Below, in pieces: positions 1 to 12,690 of a DNA stretch of 64,000 nt. The stretch spans positions 21,117,402 through 21,181,401 of the forward strand of contig OZ024865.1 of the NCBI GenBank assembly GCA_964017155.1, given 5' to 3'. Source of the DNA: Oasisia sp. SBJ-2009. Lineage: Eukaryota; Annelida; Polychaeta; Sabellida; Siboglinidae. Numbering within the stretch: position 1 is the first letter of the stretch; each line of letters begins with the position of its first letter. The notes below the pieces were generated by a model. It saw nothing but the letters and a program-made list of their open reading frames with translations. It was not told the DNA's origin and made no database searches. The translations under genes and the position numbers were made by a program.

Positions 1-511
1 TCCGTCCGTCCGTCCGTCCGTCCGTCCGTCCGTCCGTCCGTCCGTCCGTCCGTCCGTCCGTCCGTCCGTCCGTCCGTCCGTCCGTCCGTCCGTCCGTCCG
101 TCCGTCCGTCCGTCCGTCCGTCCGTCCGTCCGTCCGTCCGTCCGTCCGTCCGTCCGTCCGTCCGTCCGTCCGTCCGTCCGTCCGACCGTCCGTCCGTCCG
201 TCCGTCCGTCCGTCCGTCCGTCCGTCCGTCCGTCGGTCCGTCGGTCCGTCCGTCCGTCCGTCCGTCCGTCCGTCCGTCCGTCCGTCCGTCCGTCCGTCCG
301 TCCGTCCGTCCGTCCGTCCGTCCGTCCGTCCGTCCGTCCGTCCGTCCGTCCGTCCGTCCGTCCGTCCGTCCGTCCGTCCGTCCGTCCGTCCGTCCGTCCG
401 TCCGTCCGTCCGTCCGTCCGTCCGTCCGTCCGTCCGTCCGTCCGTCCGACCGTCCGTCCGTCCGTCCGTCCGTCCGTCCGTCCGTCCGTCCGTCCGTCCG
501 TCCGTCCGTCG
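1..511. repeat. TCCG tetranucleotide microsatellite
   Basis: Nearly pure (TCCG)n from the window edge, so its true length is unknown. A few single-base variants (ACCG or TCGG) are seen near 184, 234, 242 and 449. The array ends in a short inverted stretch of the opposite strand (CGGACGGACGG at about 510-520), which makes a perfect hairpin with the last tetramers. Confidence 0.97.
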
Positions 512-521
512 GACGGACGGT

Positions 522-1680
522 TTAGTAGTCGCTTATTTTATGCAAAATGAACAAAGGCTGTGCATGTTGCTGGCAGTATATAGAGTACTATTCGTATACA
601 AAGTAGGCCTTCGAGACGTACTGGAGTAGCAGATGTGAGCCGAATATAATTGAACTGGAGCGTCTTGACGAAGACCGACTGTTTTTAGTTAGCACCTGTA
701 CACGTACGTCGGGATGCGAGTGTACGCTTGTTGGGGTGCGTGATGTAATTTCAGCAACAAAACCTGCTACCGTAAACAACTCCACGAAACAATATTTTCA
801 ATTATCAATATTTTGTTTCTTCAGCAGTGCAACCTACTAATAGCTTCATTTATAAACGTAACACACTATCGACATTTACAGTAATACATCCTGCGACTAT
901 AACTGACCTTGTTTGTTGTGGCGTGGAGTGATAGAACCGGTCACCTCGTGTGACGTCCGTAACGCAGTGTGACGTCCGTGACACCCGTCAGTTGACGTGC
1001 GGACTGAAGGAAGTACGAAGTACGACTCTGACAGATCCAGCGACCCGAGTACACCGACCTCGTCGTTATAAGCCTATCCTGCTTCGGAGCTAAATATACG
1101 ACCTGCCGCTCTCGGCTGCATATACCCGCGGATTCCTAGAAGACCAGTGAAGTGTTAAGACGAATTCTAGCGGCACTAGATTGGCGCCGGACGCTGGGTC
1201 TCCACTGACCACAGCTACGTATCCGCAGCGAGACGGCTGTCGGCGTCAATCACCCGCTGAAGGACGGCTTCATCGGAGTTGGACTCGCATCTCACCCGCC
1301 TGGAAGCGTTGACGCCTGATCCGCACCTCCCCCGTTCTCTAGGTTGTATATCACGTGCACTCGTCGCCCAGCAGGGCTGGCGACGACTTGACGTGCAGCA
1401 ACTGAATAAGTAGAGGCATCAAACTGAACAGACGACAGGATTTGTGAAATAACATACACAACGACGAAACTGTGATGCGTAAACGTCTGTCTATAGGTCA
1501 CACCAAACGCAGGGCGTAAACATTCTATTGGCATTTATGTCGTTCACAAGACTGTTATTCGTCAAACCACCGGAAGCGAGAGGCCAATTACTCCCGGGAG
1601 ACGTGCGTTGACAATGCACCATGGCTTCAATTTCATGACAATTTGTTTCCAAGTCTCTTGCATTTTTTTTTTTTTACAAT
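522..1680. other. Unique sequence, no recognisable gene
   Basis: About 1.1 kb of mixed composition between the TCCG array and the TG microsatellite. Only short frames (65 and 80 codons) occur and neither resembles a known protein. A short CRE-like cluster is listed separately. The stretch could be unique host DNA or unrecognised transposon DNA. Confidence 0.6.
945..998. promoter_or_regulatory. Cluster of CRE-like TGACGT half-sites
   Basis: GTGTGACGTCCGT occurs twice about 20 bp apart, followed by GTTGACGTG. Each contains a TGACGT half-site of the kind bound by CREB/ATF bZIP factors. No transcript or start site is visible nearby, so a regulatory role is only a possibility; it may be a small chance repeat. 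Confidence 0.2.
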
Positions 1681-1708
1681 TTAACGATTTTTCTACAAGA
1701 GCTTGCCG

Positions 1709-1709
1709 G

Positions 1710-1745
<36 letters not shown>

Positions 1746-1818
1746 GCGTGTGCGTGTGCGTGTGCGTGTGCGTGTGCGTGTGCGTGTGCGTGTGCGTGTG
1801 TGCGTGTGCGTGTGCGTG
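1709..1818. repeat. TG dinucleotide grading into TGTGCG hexamer
   Basis: A pure (TG)n run (1709-1740) passes into (CGTGTG)n and then, with no clear border, into the decamer satellite. The sequence looks like a growth series TG to TGTGCG to TGTGTCCGCG and may show how the satellite arose from a simple repeat. Confidence 0.9.
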
Positions 1819-2065
1819 TGTCAGAGTGTGGCCGAGTGTGTCCGAGTGTAACCACGTGTGTCCGCGTGTGTTCTCGTCTGTCCGCGTGTGTCAAATGTGT
1901 CTGCGGGTGTCCAAGTGTGCCCGCGTGTGTTCGCGCGTGTCCACGTGTGACCGCGTGTATCGGCGTGTGTTCGTGTTTGTTCGCGTGTGACCGTGTGTGT
2001 CTTGCAGTTGTTCGCATGTGTCCCATGTGATCGCATGTATCCATAAGTGTTCGCGTGTCTCCTTG

Positions 2066-2160
2066 TGTACAATACAATAGAATACAATAAAACATTAATG
2101 TCCCGAACCGTGAAATTAATTTTGCAGTGTTCGTCATCATAAAATATAAAATACACGTGT
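2066..2160 (-). mobile_element. LINE/SINE 3' tail, copy of the one at 16306
   Basis: Read on the minus strand this is an AATTTCAC..GGGACATTAATG-like hairpin end followed by an (ATTGT)n-type tail, closely matching 16306-16440. Such ends are typical of 3' tails of CR1/L2-like non-LTR elements and the SINEs that use them. No coding part is attached. It sits near the left edge of satellite block 1, while its sister lies at the right edge. Confidence 0.6.
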
Positions 2161-2313
2161 CCGCGTATTCAAGCGGTCATACACGGACACATGCGTATAC
2201 ACGCGGGTACATGCGGACCCACGCGGGCACACGCGGATACGCCCGGGTACACGCACTTACACGTGGACACACGCGGGCACAGGTGGACACACGTCGACAC
2301 ACGCGGACACAAA
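2157..2313 (-). repeat. Short satellite segment in reversed orientation
   Basis: About 150 bp of decamer satellite with the ACACGCGG motif on the plus strand, opposite to the rest of block 1. It directly follows the LINE tail copy, and the polarity switches back at about 2314. The first bases match the sequence that follows the sister tail at 16430. Confidence 0.85.
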
Positions 2314-5300
2314 GTATCCACGTGTGACCGCGTTTATTCGCGTGTGCTCGCGTGTGTCTGTGAGTGTTCCCGTCTATACACTTGTGACCGCCTGTACCCG
2401 CGCGTATCCTCATGTGTGCTCGTGTGTCCGCATGTTTTCGTGTGTGTCCGCGTGTGACCGCGTTTGTCCGCATGTGTTCTCGTGTGTCCCGTGTTACCAT
2501 GTGTATCCATAAGTGTTCGCGTGTATCCGAATGTACCCACGTGTGTCTGGGCGTGTTCCCGTCAGTCCGCGTGTGTCCCGTGTGTCCGCGAGTGTCCACG
2601 TGTGTTCGTGTGTGATCGCGTGTGTCCGAGTATGTTCGCGAGTGTCCAGTGTTACAGCGTTTGTCCATCAGTGTTCGCGTGTGACAGCGTGTGACCCCGT
2701 GTGTCCGCGTGTGTCCGCGTGTGTTCGCATGGGACCGCGTGTGTCCGCGTGTAACCGAGTGTGTCTTCGTGTAACCACGTGTACCCGCGTTTATTCGCGT
2801 GTGTCCGCGTGTGTCCCCTGGCGTCCGCGTGTGCTCGCGTGTTTCAGCCTGTGTCCGCGTGTGTCCACGTGTGTTCCGGTGTATCCGCATGCAACACAGT
2901 GGGTCCGCTTGTAACCACGAGAGTCCGCGTGTCTTTGTATGTGTCCGCGTATGTCCGCGTGTCACCGCGTGTGTCTACGCATGTTCCGGTCTGTCCGCGT
3001 GTGTCCAGTGTGTAAGCGTATGTCCACGTGGGCCCGCGTGTGTTGGCGTGTGTCTACGTGTGAACGAGTGTGTCCACGTGTGTTCGTGTGTGTACGCGTG
3101 TGACCGCGTGTGTCCGCGTGAGTTCGCGTGTGTCACGTGTTACCGCGTGTATCCATATGTGGTCGCGTGGGTCCGCGGGTATACACGTGTGTTTGCGTGT
3201 GTTCGCATGTGTTCGCATGTGTTCGCGTGTGTTCGCGTGTGTTCGCGTGTGTTCGCGTGTGTTCCCGTCTGTTCACGTGTATCAGCGTGAACCCGCGCGT
3301 ATTCGCGTGTGTCCGTGTGTGTTCTCGTGTGGCCCGTGTTACCGCGTTTATCCATAAGTGTTAGCGTGTATCCCCGTGTAACCAGGTGTGTCCCCGTGTG
3401 TTCCCGTGTGTTCGCGTGTGTCTGCGTTTGTTCCCGTGTGTCCGCGGTTGTTCGCGCGTGTCCCATGTGATCGCGTGTATCCATAAGTGTTCGCGTGTAT
3501 CCAAGTGTATCCAAGTGTGACCGCGTTTGTTCCCGAGTGTTCGCGTGTTTCCGCGTGTGTCCGCGTGTGCTCGCGTATGTCCGCATGTGTCCACGTCTGC
3601 CCGAATTTGTTCGCGTTTGTCCGCGTGTGTTCTCGTGTGTCCCGTGTAACCACGGTTATCCATAAGTGTTCGCGAGTGTCCACTTGCGTCCGCGTGTGTT
3701 CTCGTGTGTCCGCGTGTGTCCGATTGTGCCCGCGTGAGTCCGCGTGTGACGGAGGGTGTCCGCGTATAAACCCGTGTACCCGAGTTTATCCGCGTGTGTC
3801 CGCGTGTACCCGAGTTTGTCCGCGTGTCCGCGTGTGTCCGCGTGTGTCCGCGTGTGTCCGCGTGTGTTCTCGTGTGTCCAGTGTTACCGCTGTTATCCAT
3901 AAATGTTTGCGTGTGTCCGCGTGTGTGTGATATGTTACCGTCTGTCCTCGTGTGTCCAGTGTGTCCGCGTATGTCCACGTGTGCCCGTGTAAGTTCGCGT
4001 GTGACTTCGTGTGTGCGGGTGTTTCCGCGTGTGTCTGCGTGTGTTCCCGTGTGTCCGCTTGTGCTCAATGTGTCCGCGTGTGTCCACGTGTTCCCGCGTG
4101 TTTTCATGTGTGTCCACGTGTTAACGCGAGTGTCCACGTGTGTTCGTGTATGTCTGCGTGAGACCGCGTGTGTCCGTGTGTTTTCGCCTGTGTCCCGTGT
4201 TACCGCGTGTATCTATTATTGTTCGCGTGTGCACGCGGGTGTGCGCGTGTGTCCACGTGTGCACGCATTTTTCCGCGTGTGTTCGCGTGTATCCGCGTGT
4301 GTTCGATTGTGTCCCGTGTTACCTCTTGTGTCCATAAGTGTTCGCGTGTGACCGTGTGTGTCCACGTGTGCCTCGTGTGTTTCCGTGTGTTCGCGGGTGT
4401 TCGCGTGTGTTCGCGTGTGTTCGCGTGTGTTCGCGTGTGTCTGCGTATGTTCTCGTCTGTCTTCGTTTGTTCGCGTGTATCTGCGTGTGATCCCGTCTGT
4501 CTCCCTGTGTCCGGGTGTACCCGCGCGTATCCGTGTGTGTCTGCCTGCGTCCGCCTTTGTCCGCGTGTGTTCGTGTATTCTTGTTTGATCGCGTGTGTCC
4601 GCGTGTGTTCCCGTGTGTCCAGTTTTACAGCGTGTATCCATAAGAGTTCGCGTGTCCGCGTGTATCCAATTGTGAACCCGTGTGTTCGCGAGTGTTCGCG
4701 GGTGTCTGCCTGTGTTCCCGTCTGTCCGAGTGTGTCCGGTGTGTTCGCGTGTGTCCACTCGTGCCCGCGTATGTTCGCGTGTTCCTGCGTGTCCGTATGT
4801 TTCCGCGTTTCTTCGCGAGTGTTACAGTGTGTCCGCGTGTGCCCGCCTATGTCCGCAGGTGTCCATGTGTGACCGCCGTGTGTCCACGTGTATCTTCGTG
4901 TATCCGCCTGAGTCCGCGTGTGTCCGCGTGTGTCCGCATGTATCAGCGTGTATCCACGTGTCTCCCTGTTTGTCCGCGTGTGTCTGCGTGTGTTCGCGTG
5001 TGTCCGCGTATGTTCGCGTGTATTCGTGTGTCCATGAGTGGTCGCCTGTGTCTCCGGGTTTTCCTGTGTATCCGCGAGTGTGCACGTGTGTCCGCGTGTG
5101 CCCGGGTTTCCGCATGTGAGCGCGTGTGTCAGCGAGTGTCCGCGTGTGTGAGTATGTGTCCGGGTGTGTTCGCGTGTGTTCCTGTGTCTCCATATGTGGT
5201 CGCGTGTGTCCGCGTGTTTTCGTGTGCATCCGCGTGTCACTGCGTGTGTCCGCGTGTGTCCATGTGTTTCCGGGTGTGCCCGTGTGTTTCCGCGTGTCTC

Positions 5301-6429
5301 CGCGTGTGTCCAGTGTATCCGCGTGTGTTCGCGTGTGTCCGCGTGTGTCCCCGTGTGTCCGGTTGTGTCCAGCTTGTCCCCATGCTACCGCGTATTTTCG
5401 CGAGTGCTCGCGTGCGTCCGAGTATTCCCGGGTGTTTTCGCGTGTGTCCTCGTGTTTCCGCGTGTGTTCGTGTGTGTTCGTATGTGTCCCGTGTTAACGC
5501 GAGTGTCCATAAGTGTTCGCGAGTGACCGCGTGTGTCCGATCGGGTACGCGTCTTTCCGCGCGTGTCCGCGAGTGTCCGCGTGTTTCCTCGTGTGACCAC
5601 GTGTTTCTGCGTGTGTCCACGTCTTTCTGAATGTGTCCGCGTGTAGTCTTGTTTGTCCGCTTGTGTTCGTATGTATCCGCGTATGTCCTTGTGTCACCAT
5701 GTGTGTCAGCGTGTGTCCATGTGTGACCCCGTAAGTCCGCCTGTTTCCAGTGTGTCCGCGTGTGACCGCGTGTGTCCACGTGTGTCCACGTGTGTCCACG
5801 TGTGTCCACGTGTGCCCACTTGTGTCCGTATGTGTCTGCGTGTGTTCGCGCGTGTTCGCGTGAGTCCACATGTTGCCGGGTGTTTCCGCGTGTTACCAGT
5901 GTTTCCGGGTGTGGCCACGTGTCCGTGAGTTCGCGTTTGTCCGCATGCGTACGCGTTAGTACGAATGAATTCGTATATGAATAACGTGTCACCACTTCTG
6001 TCCGCTAGTGTGCAGCGTGTCCGCGTGCTCCCTCGTATTTTCGCTAGTGTTCGCGTGTGTCCGCCTGTTCCCACGTGTTTTCGCGTGTGTCGGCGTGGGT
6101 TCGCGTGTGTTCGCTTGTGATCGCGGGTGTACGCGTGTGTCCACGTGTGTCGCAATGTGTTCGCCTGTGTCCGCGACTGTCCCCGTTTGTTCGCGTGTGT
6201 TCGCTTATGTTCACGTGCGACTGCGAGTGCCCGCGTGTGCCCGCGTGTGTCAGCATGTGTGGGCATGTTTTCTCGTGTGCTCGTGTCTCCATGTGTGGTA
6301 GCCTGTGTCCGCGTGTTTTCGTGTGCATCCGCGTGTCACTGCGGGTGTACGTGTGTGTCCAGTGTATCCGCGTGTGTACGCTTATTTCCGCGTGTGTCCG
6401 CGTGTGCCCGCGTGTGTTCGCGTTTGTCC

Positions 6430-7150
6430 GCGTGTGAGCGCGTTATGTTAGTGTTTGTTCGCGTGTGTACGCGTTTGTTCGTTTGAGTCCTTGTATGACT
6501 AACGTGTCACCGCGTGTGTCCCCGTGTGTCCTCGTCTTTACTCTTGTCTGCAGCGTGTCCCCACGCTTCCGCGTATTTTCCGGTGTGTTCGCGTGTGTCC
6601 GCGTGTTCCCACGTGTTTTCGCGTGTGTCCGCGTGTGTCCGCGTGTGTCCGCGTGTGTCCGCGTGTTTTCGTGTGGGTCCGCGTGTGTCCGCCTCTGTCC
6701 GAGTGTGTTTCAGTGTGTCCCGTGTTACCGCGTTTGTCCATAAGTGTTCGCGTGTGACCGCTTGTGACCGCGTGTGTCCGCGTGTATCCGCGTGTGTCCG
6801 AGTGGGTCCGCGTGTGTCCGCGTGTGCCCGCGTGTGTTCGCATTTGTCCGCGTGTCAGCGCGTTATGTTAGCGTTTGTCCGCGTGTTTACGCGTTTGAGT
6901 CCTTGTATGACTAACGTGTCACCGCGTGTGTCCCCGTATGTCCTCGTCTTTACTCTTGTCTGCAGCGTGTCCCCACGCTTCCGCGTTTTTTCGGGTGTGT
7001 ACGCGTGTGTCCGCGTGTTCCCACGTGTTTTCGCGTGTGTCCGCGTGTATCCGCGTGTTTTCGTGTGGGTCCGCGTGTGTCCGCCTATGTCCGAGTGTGT
7101 TTGTGTGTGTCCCGTGTTACCGCGTTTGTCCATAAGTGTTCGCGTGTGAC
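6430..7150 (+). repeat. Tandem duplication of about 420 bp inside block 1
   Basis: The segment with GCGTTATGTTAG, GTATGACTAACGTGTCACC, TACTCTTGTCTGCAGCG and a CATAAGTGTTCGCG box occurs at about 6430-6760 and again at about 6855-7150, in the same order with few differences. Related pieces are found on the opposite strand near 40135, 54085 and 54605. Confidence 0.8.
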
Positions 7151-10100
7151 CGCGTGTGACCGCGTGTGTTCGCGTGTGTCCGCGTGTGTCCGCGTGTGTC
7201 CGTGTGTGTCCGCCTGTGTCCGGTTGTGTCCGCGTGTGTCCGCGTGTGACCGATTGTGTCCGCGTGTAACCACATGTACCCGCGTTTATCCGCGTGTGTC
7301 CGCTTGCGTCCGCGTGTGTCCGCGTGTGTCCGAGTGTGTTCGTATGTGTCCGCGTAAGTCCGCGTTTCACCGCGTGTGTCTGCGTGTGTTCCCGTCTGTC
7401 CGCTTATGTCCAGTGCGTCCGCGTTGTCCATGTGTGCCCGCGTATGTTCATGTGTTAACGCGAGTATCCACGTGTGTTCGTGCGTGTCGGCGTGAGACCC
7501 TGTGTGTCAGCGTGTGTTCGCGTGTTTCCCGCATTACAGCGTGTATCAATAATTGTTCTCGTGTGTCCGGATGTGTTCCCGTCTGTCCACGTGTGTTAGC
7601 GTGTACCCGCGTGTACCCGCGTGTGTCCGCGTGTGTCCAGTATTACCGCGTATATCCATAAGTGTGCGCGTGTATACGCTTGTATCCGTGTGTTCCCGTG
7701 TGTCCTCGTGTGTCTGCGTGTGTTCCCGTCTGTCGACGCGTGTCAGCGTCTACCCGCGCGTATCCGCGTGTGTCCGCGTGTGTCCCGTGTCACCGCGTAT
7801 ACCCATATGTGTATCCGTGTGTATCCGTGTGTATCCACGTGTGCCCCCGTGTGTTCCAGTGTGTTTGCGAGTGTCTGCGTGTGTTCCCGTCTGTCCGCGT
7901 GTGTCCAGTGTGTTCGCGAGTGACAACGTATGCCTGCGTATATTCGCGAGTGCCTGTGTCAGCTTGTGTTCACGTGTGTTCGTGTGTGTCCGCTTATGTC
8001 CGCGTGTGTCCGCTTGTGTCCGCGTGTGTCCGCGTGTGTCCGCGTGTGTCCGCGTGTGTCCGCGAGTGTCCGCGTGGGTCCGTGTGTCCGCGTGTGTCCG
8101 GTTGTACCCGCGTGTGTCCGCATGTAACCGATTGTGTCAGCGTGTAACCACATGTACGCGCGTTTATCCGCGTGTGTCCGCGTGTGTCCGCGTTAGTCCC
8201 CGTGTGTCCGAGTATGTTCGTATATGTCCGCGTATGTCCGCGTGTCACCCCGTGTGTTTGCGTGTGTTCCCGTCTGTCCGCTTGTGTCCAGTGTGTCCGC
8301 GTTGTTAATGTGTTAAAGCGATTATACACGTGTTTTCGTGTGTGTCGGAGAGAGACCGTGCGTGTCAGCGTGTATTCGCGTGTTTCCCGTATTACCGCGT
8401 GTATCCATAATTTTTCGCGAGTTTAGGCGTGTGTTCCCTTCTGTCCACTTGTGTTAGCGTGTACCCGCGCGTATCCGCGTGTTTCCGCGTGTGTCCCGTG
8501 TTACCGCGTATATCCAAAGGTGTGCGCGTGTATCCGCATGTATCCACGTGTGCCCCCGTGTGTTCTCGTGTTTCTGCGTGTGTTCCCGTCTGTCCGCGTG
8601 TGTCCAGTGTGTTCGCGAGTGATCACGTGTGCCCGCGTATGTTCGCGTGTGCCTGTGTGTGCCCGCGTGTGTTCGCGTTTGTCTGCGTGTGTTCCCGTCT
8701 GTCCACGTGTGTCAGCGTGTACCCGCGCGTATCCGCGTGTGTCCCGCGTCACCGCCTATACCCACAAGTGTTCGCGTGTATACGCGTGTATCCACCTGTG
8801 CTCCCGTGTGTTCCCGTGTGTTCGCGTGTCTGCGTGTGTTCCCGTCTGTCCGCGTGTGTCCAGTGTGTTCGCGAGTGACCACGTGTGCCCGCGTATATTC
8901 TCGAGTGCCTTCGTGTGTGCCTTCGTGTGTGTGTTTCCGCGTTTGTTTGTGAGTGTTCGCTAGTGTCCGTGTGTGGCCACGTATATCAGCATGTATCCAC
9001 GCATGCCCGAGTGTGTTCGTGTGTGTCCGCGTGTACCCACGTGTGCCCGCGTGTGTTCTCGTGTGTCTGTGTGTTCCCGTGTGTCCAGATGTTCCCGGAT
9101 GTACCAGCGCGTATCCGCATGTGTCCGCTTTCGTTCGAGTGTTTTCGCGTGTGTCCGCGAATGACCGCGTTTGTCTGTGTGTGTTCTCGTGTGTCCCATG
9201 TTACCGCGGGTATCCATAAGTGTTCGCGTGTGTCCGGCTGTGTGCGCGAGTGTTCCCGTCTGTCCGCGTGTGTCCAGTGTGTCCGCGTGTGTCCACGTAC
9301 GCCCTTGTAAGTCCGCGTGAGTCCGCGTGTGTCCGCGTGTGTCCGCGTGTGTCCGCGTGTGTCCGCGTGTGTCCGCGTGTGTCCGCGTGTGTCCGCGTGT
9401 GTCCGCGTGTGTCCGGTTGTGTCCGCGTGTGTCCGCTTGTGACATATTGTGTCCGCGTGTAACCACATGTACCCGCGTGTGTCCCGGACACTAGCGAACA
9501 CTCACAAACAACACGGCTGTCCGCGTGTGTCCAGTGTGTCCAGTGTGTCCGCGTGTGTCCACGTGTGCCCATGTATGTCCTAGTGTGTCCGCGTGTGACC
9601 GAGTGTGTGCGCGTGTAACAAAGTGTGTTCGCGTGTGTCCACGTGTTCCCGCGTGTATCCGCGAGTGTCTTCCCGTGTTCCCGTCTGTCCGCGTGTGTCC
9701 AGTGTGTCCGCGTGTGTCCGTATGTGCCCGCGTGTGTTCGCGTGTGTCCACCTGTGAACGCGTGTGTCCACGTGTGTTCGTGTGTGTCCGCTTGTGTCCG
9801 CGTGTGTCCGCGTGTGTCCGCGTGTGTCCGCGTTTTTGCCGTTGTTCCCGCGTGTGTCCGCGTATATCCGCATGCGTCCGCGGGTGTCCACATGTTTACG
9901 CGTTTGTTCCCGAGTGTTCGCCTGTGTCCGCGTGTGTCCGCGTGCTTGTGCCCGCGTATGTCGGCAGATGTCCACGTGTGACCGCGTGTGTCCGCCTGTG
10001 TCCGCCTGTGTCAACAGGTATACGCATGTATCCGCGTGGGTTCGCATGTATCCGCGTGTGTTCGCGTGTGTCCCGTGTTACCGCGTGTGTCCATAAGTGT

Positions 10101-11790
10101 TCCGGCGTATGTCCGCGTGTGTTCGCGTGTGTCCGCGTGTGTCCGCGTGTGTCCGCGTGTGTCCGAATGTGTTCGTGTGTGTCCCGTGTTACAGCGTTTG
10201 GCCATGACTTTTCGCGTTTGACGGCGTGTATCCACGTGTGCCCAGTGTGTCCGCGTGTGTCCGCGTGCGTCCGTTTGTATCGACGTATTTCCGTGTGTAT
10301 CGACGTATGCCCGTGGGCCTTCGTATGTGTTCGCTCTTGTCCCAATCTGTCCGCGTGTGTCCAGTGTGTTCGCGTGTGTTCACGTACGCCCGCGCGTGTT
10401 CGCGTGTATCCGCGTGTGTCCGGTTGTGACCGATTGTGTCCGCTTATAACAACGAGTCCCCGCGTTTATCCGCGTGTGTCCGCGTGTCACCGCGTGTGTC
10501 TGCGTGTGTTCCCGTCTGTCCGCGTGTGTCCCGTGTATCGGCGTGTATCCGCGTGTCTCCCCGTGTGTTCGCGTGTGTCTGTGCATGTATTCGCGTGTAT
10601 CCACGTAAGTTCGCGTGTGTCCGCGTGTGTCCGCGAGTGTCCGCGTGTGACCGAGTGTGTTCGCGTGAATTCACATGTGTCCGCGTGTGGCCACGTGTGT
10701 CCGCGTATATCCATGTGTGTCTGCGCTTGTTCCTGTCTGTCAGCGGGTGTCCGGTGTGTCCGCCTGGGTCCACGTGTCCCCGCGTGGGTTCGCGTGTGTC
10801 CACATGTGAAAGGGTGTTTTCACGTGTGTTCGTATGTGACCGCTTGTGTCCGAGTGTGTTCTCGTGTGTCCCGTGTTACCGCGTTTGTCCAGTGTGTCCG
10901 CGTGTGACCTCGTGTGTCCGCGTGTGTCAGCGTGTGTCCGTGTGTGTGAACGTGTATTCGGGTGTGTCGACGTGGAAACGAGTGGGTCGGCGTGTAACCA
11001 CTTGAGTCGGCATGTGTTCGTATGTGTCCGCGTGTCACCGCGTGTGTCTGCGCGTGTTCCCGTCTGTCCGCGAGTGTCCAGTGTGTCCGCGTGTTTTTGC
11101 AGGGGTGCCCGTGTGTGTACGCGTGTGTCCGCGTGTGTTCCAATGTCTGCCGTGTTACCGCGTGTGTCCATAAGTGTTCTCGTGTGACCGCTTGTGTCAG
11201 CATGTATCCCTGTCTGCCCGCGTGTGTCCAGTGTGCCCGGTTGTGTCCATGTGTGCCCGCGTGTGTTCGGGTGTGTCCACGTATGAACGGGTGTTTCCAC
11301 ACGTGTCCGCGTGTAAACACGTGTAGCCGCATTAATCCGCGTGTGTCCGCGTGTGTCAGCATATGTCCGCCTGTGTGAACGTGTGGTTGGGTGTGTCCAC
11401 GTGCAACCGATTGGGTCTGCGTGTAACCACTTGAGTCCGCATGTGTTCGTATGTGCCCGCGCCAGTCTGCTTGTCACCGCGTGTGTCTGCGCGTGTTCCC
11501 GTCTGTCCGCGTGTATCCAGTGGGTCCGTGTTACCTTGTGTGTCCATAAGTGTTCGCGTGTGACCGTGTGTGTCCACGTGTGCCCCGTGTGTTCACGTGT
11601 GTTCGCCTGTGTTCGCGTGTGTCTGCGTATGTTCCCGTCTTTCCTCGTTTGTTCGCGTATTTCTGCGTGTTCCCGTCTGTCCCCGTGTGTCCGGGTGTAC
11701 CCACGCGTATCCGTGTGTGTCCGCGTGTGTCCGCGTGTGTCCGCTTGTTTTCGTGTGTCCGCGTTTGATCGCGTGCGTCCGCGTGTGTTC

Positions 11791-12690
11791 TCGTGTGTCC
11801 AGTTTTACCGCGTATATACATAAATGTGTATCCAGTTGTGCACCCGTTTTTTCGCGAGTTTTCGCCTGTGTCTGCGTGTGTTCCCGTCTGTCCGAATGTG
11901 TCCAGTGTGTTCGCGTGTGTCCACGCGTGCCCGCTTATTTTCGCGTGCGCCTGCGTGTGTCCGTATGTTTCCCCGTTTGTTCGCGAGTGTTCGAGTGTGT
12001 CCGCGTGTGTCCGCGTAAGTCCGCAGGTGTCCATATGTGACCACCGTGTGTCCATGTGTGTCTTCGTGTATCCGCGTGTGTCCGCGTGTGACAGAGTGTG
12101 TCCGCGTGTAACAAAGTGTGTCCGCATGTGTCCACGTGTGTCCGCGTGTATTCGCGTGTATCCGCGTGTATCCGCGTGTGTCTGCGCGTTGTCCCTTCTG
12201 TCCGCGTGTGTCCAGTGTGTCCGCGTGTGTTCTCGTGTGTCCAGTTTTACCGCGTATATACATAAATGTTCGCGTGTACCCGAGTGTATCCAGTTGTGCA
12301 CCCGTTTTTTCGCGAGTTTTCGCCTGTGTCTGCGTGTGTTCCCGTCTGTCCGAATGTGTCCAGTGTGTTCGCGTGTGTCCACGCGTGCCCGCGTATGTTC
12401 GCGTGCGCCTGCGTGTGTCCGTATGTTTCCCCGTTTGTTCGCGAGTGTTCGAGTGTGTCCGCGTGTGTCCGCGTAAGTCCGCAGGTGTCCATATGTGACC
12501 ACCGTGTGTTCATGTGTGTCTTCGTGTATCCGCGTGTGTCCGCGTGTGACAGAGTGTGTCCGCGTGTAACAAAGTGTGTCCGCATGTGTCCACTTGTGTC
12601 CGCGTGTATCCGCGTGTATCCGCGTGTATCCGCGTGTGTCTGCGCGTTGTCCCTTCTGTCCGCGTGTGTCCAGTGTGTCCGCGTCTGTTC
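11791..12690 (+). repeat. 442-bp tandem duplication inside block 1
   Basis: Two adjacent copies (about 11791-12232 and 12233-12690) share the same unusual non-decamer words: AGTTTTACCGCGTATATACA, CCCGTTTTTTCGCGAG, GACCACCGTGTGT and GTAACAAAGTGTG. The second starts 442 bp after the first. Identity is clearly higher than between neighbouring decamers, so this is a recent unequal-exchange or slippage product. Confidence 0.85.

Noticed and set aside
588..1534. Short minus-strand frames in the unique left region
   Set aside because: 65 and 80 codons, no recognisable features, no matching splice or initiation context.
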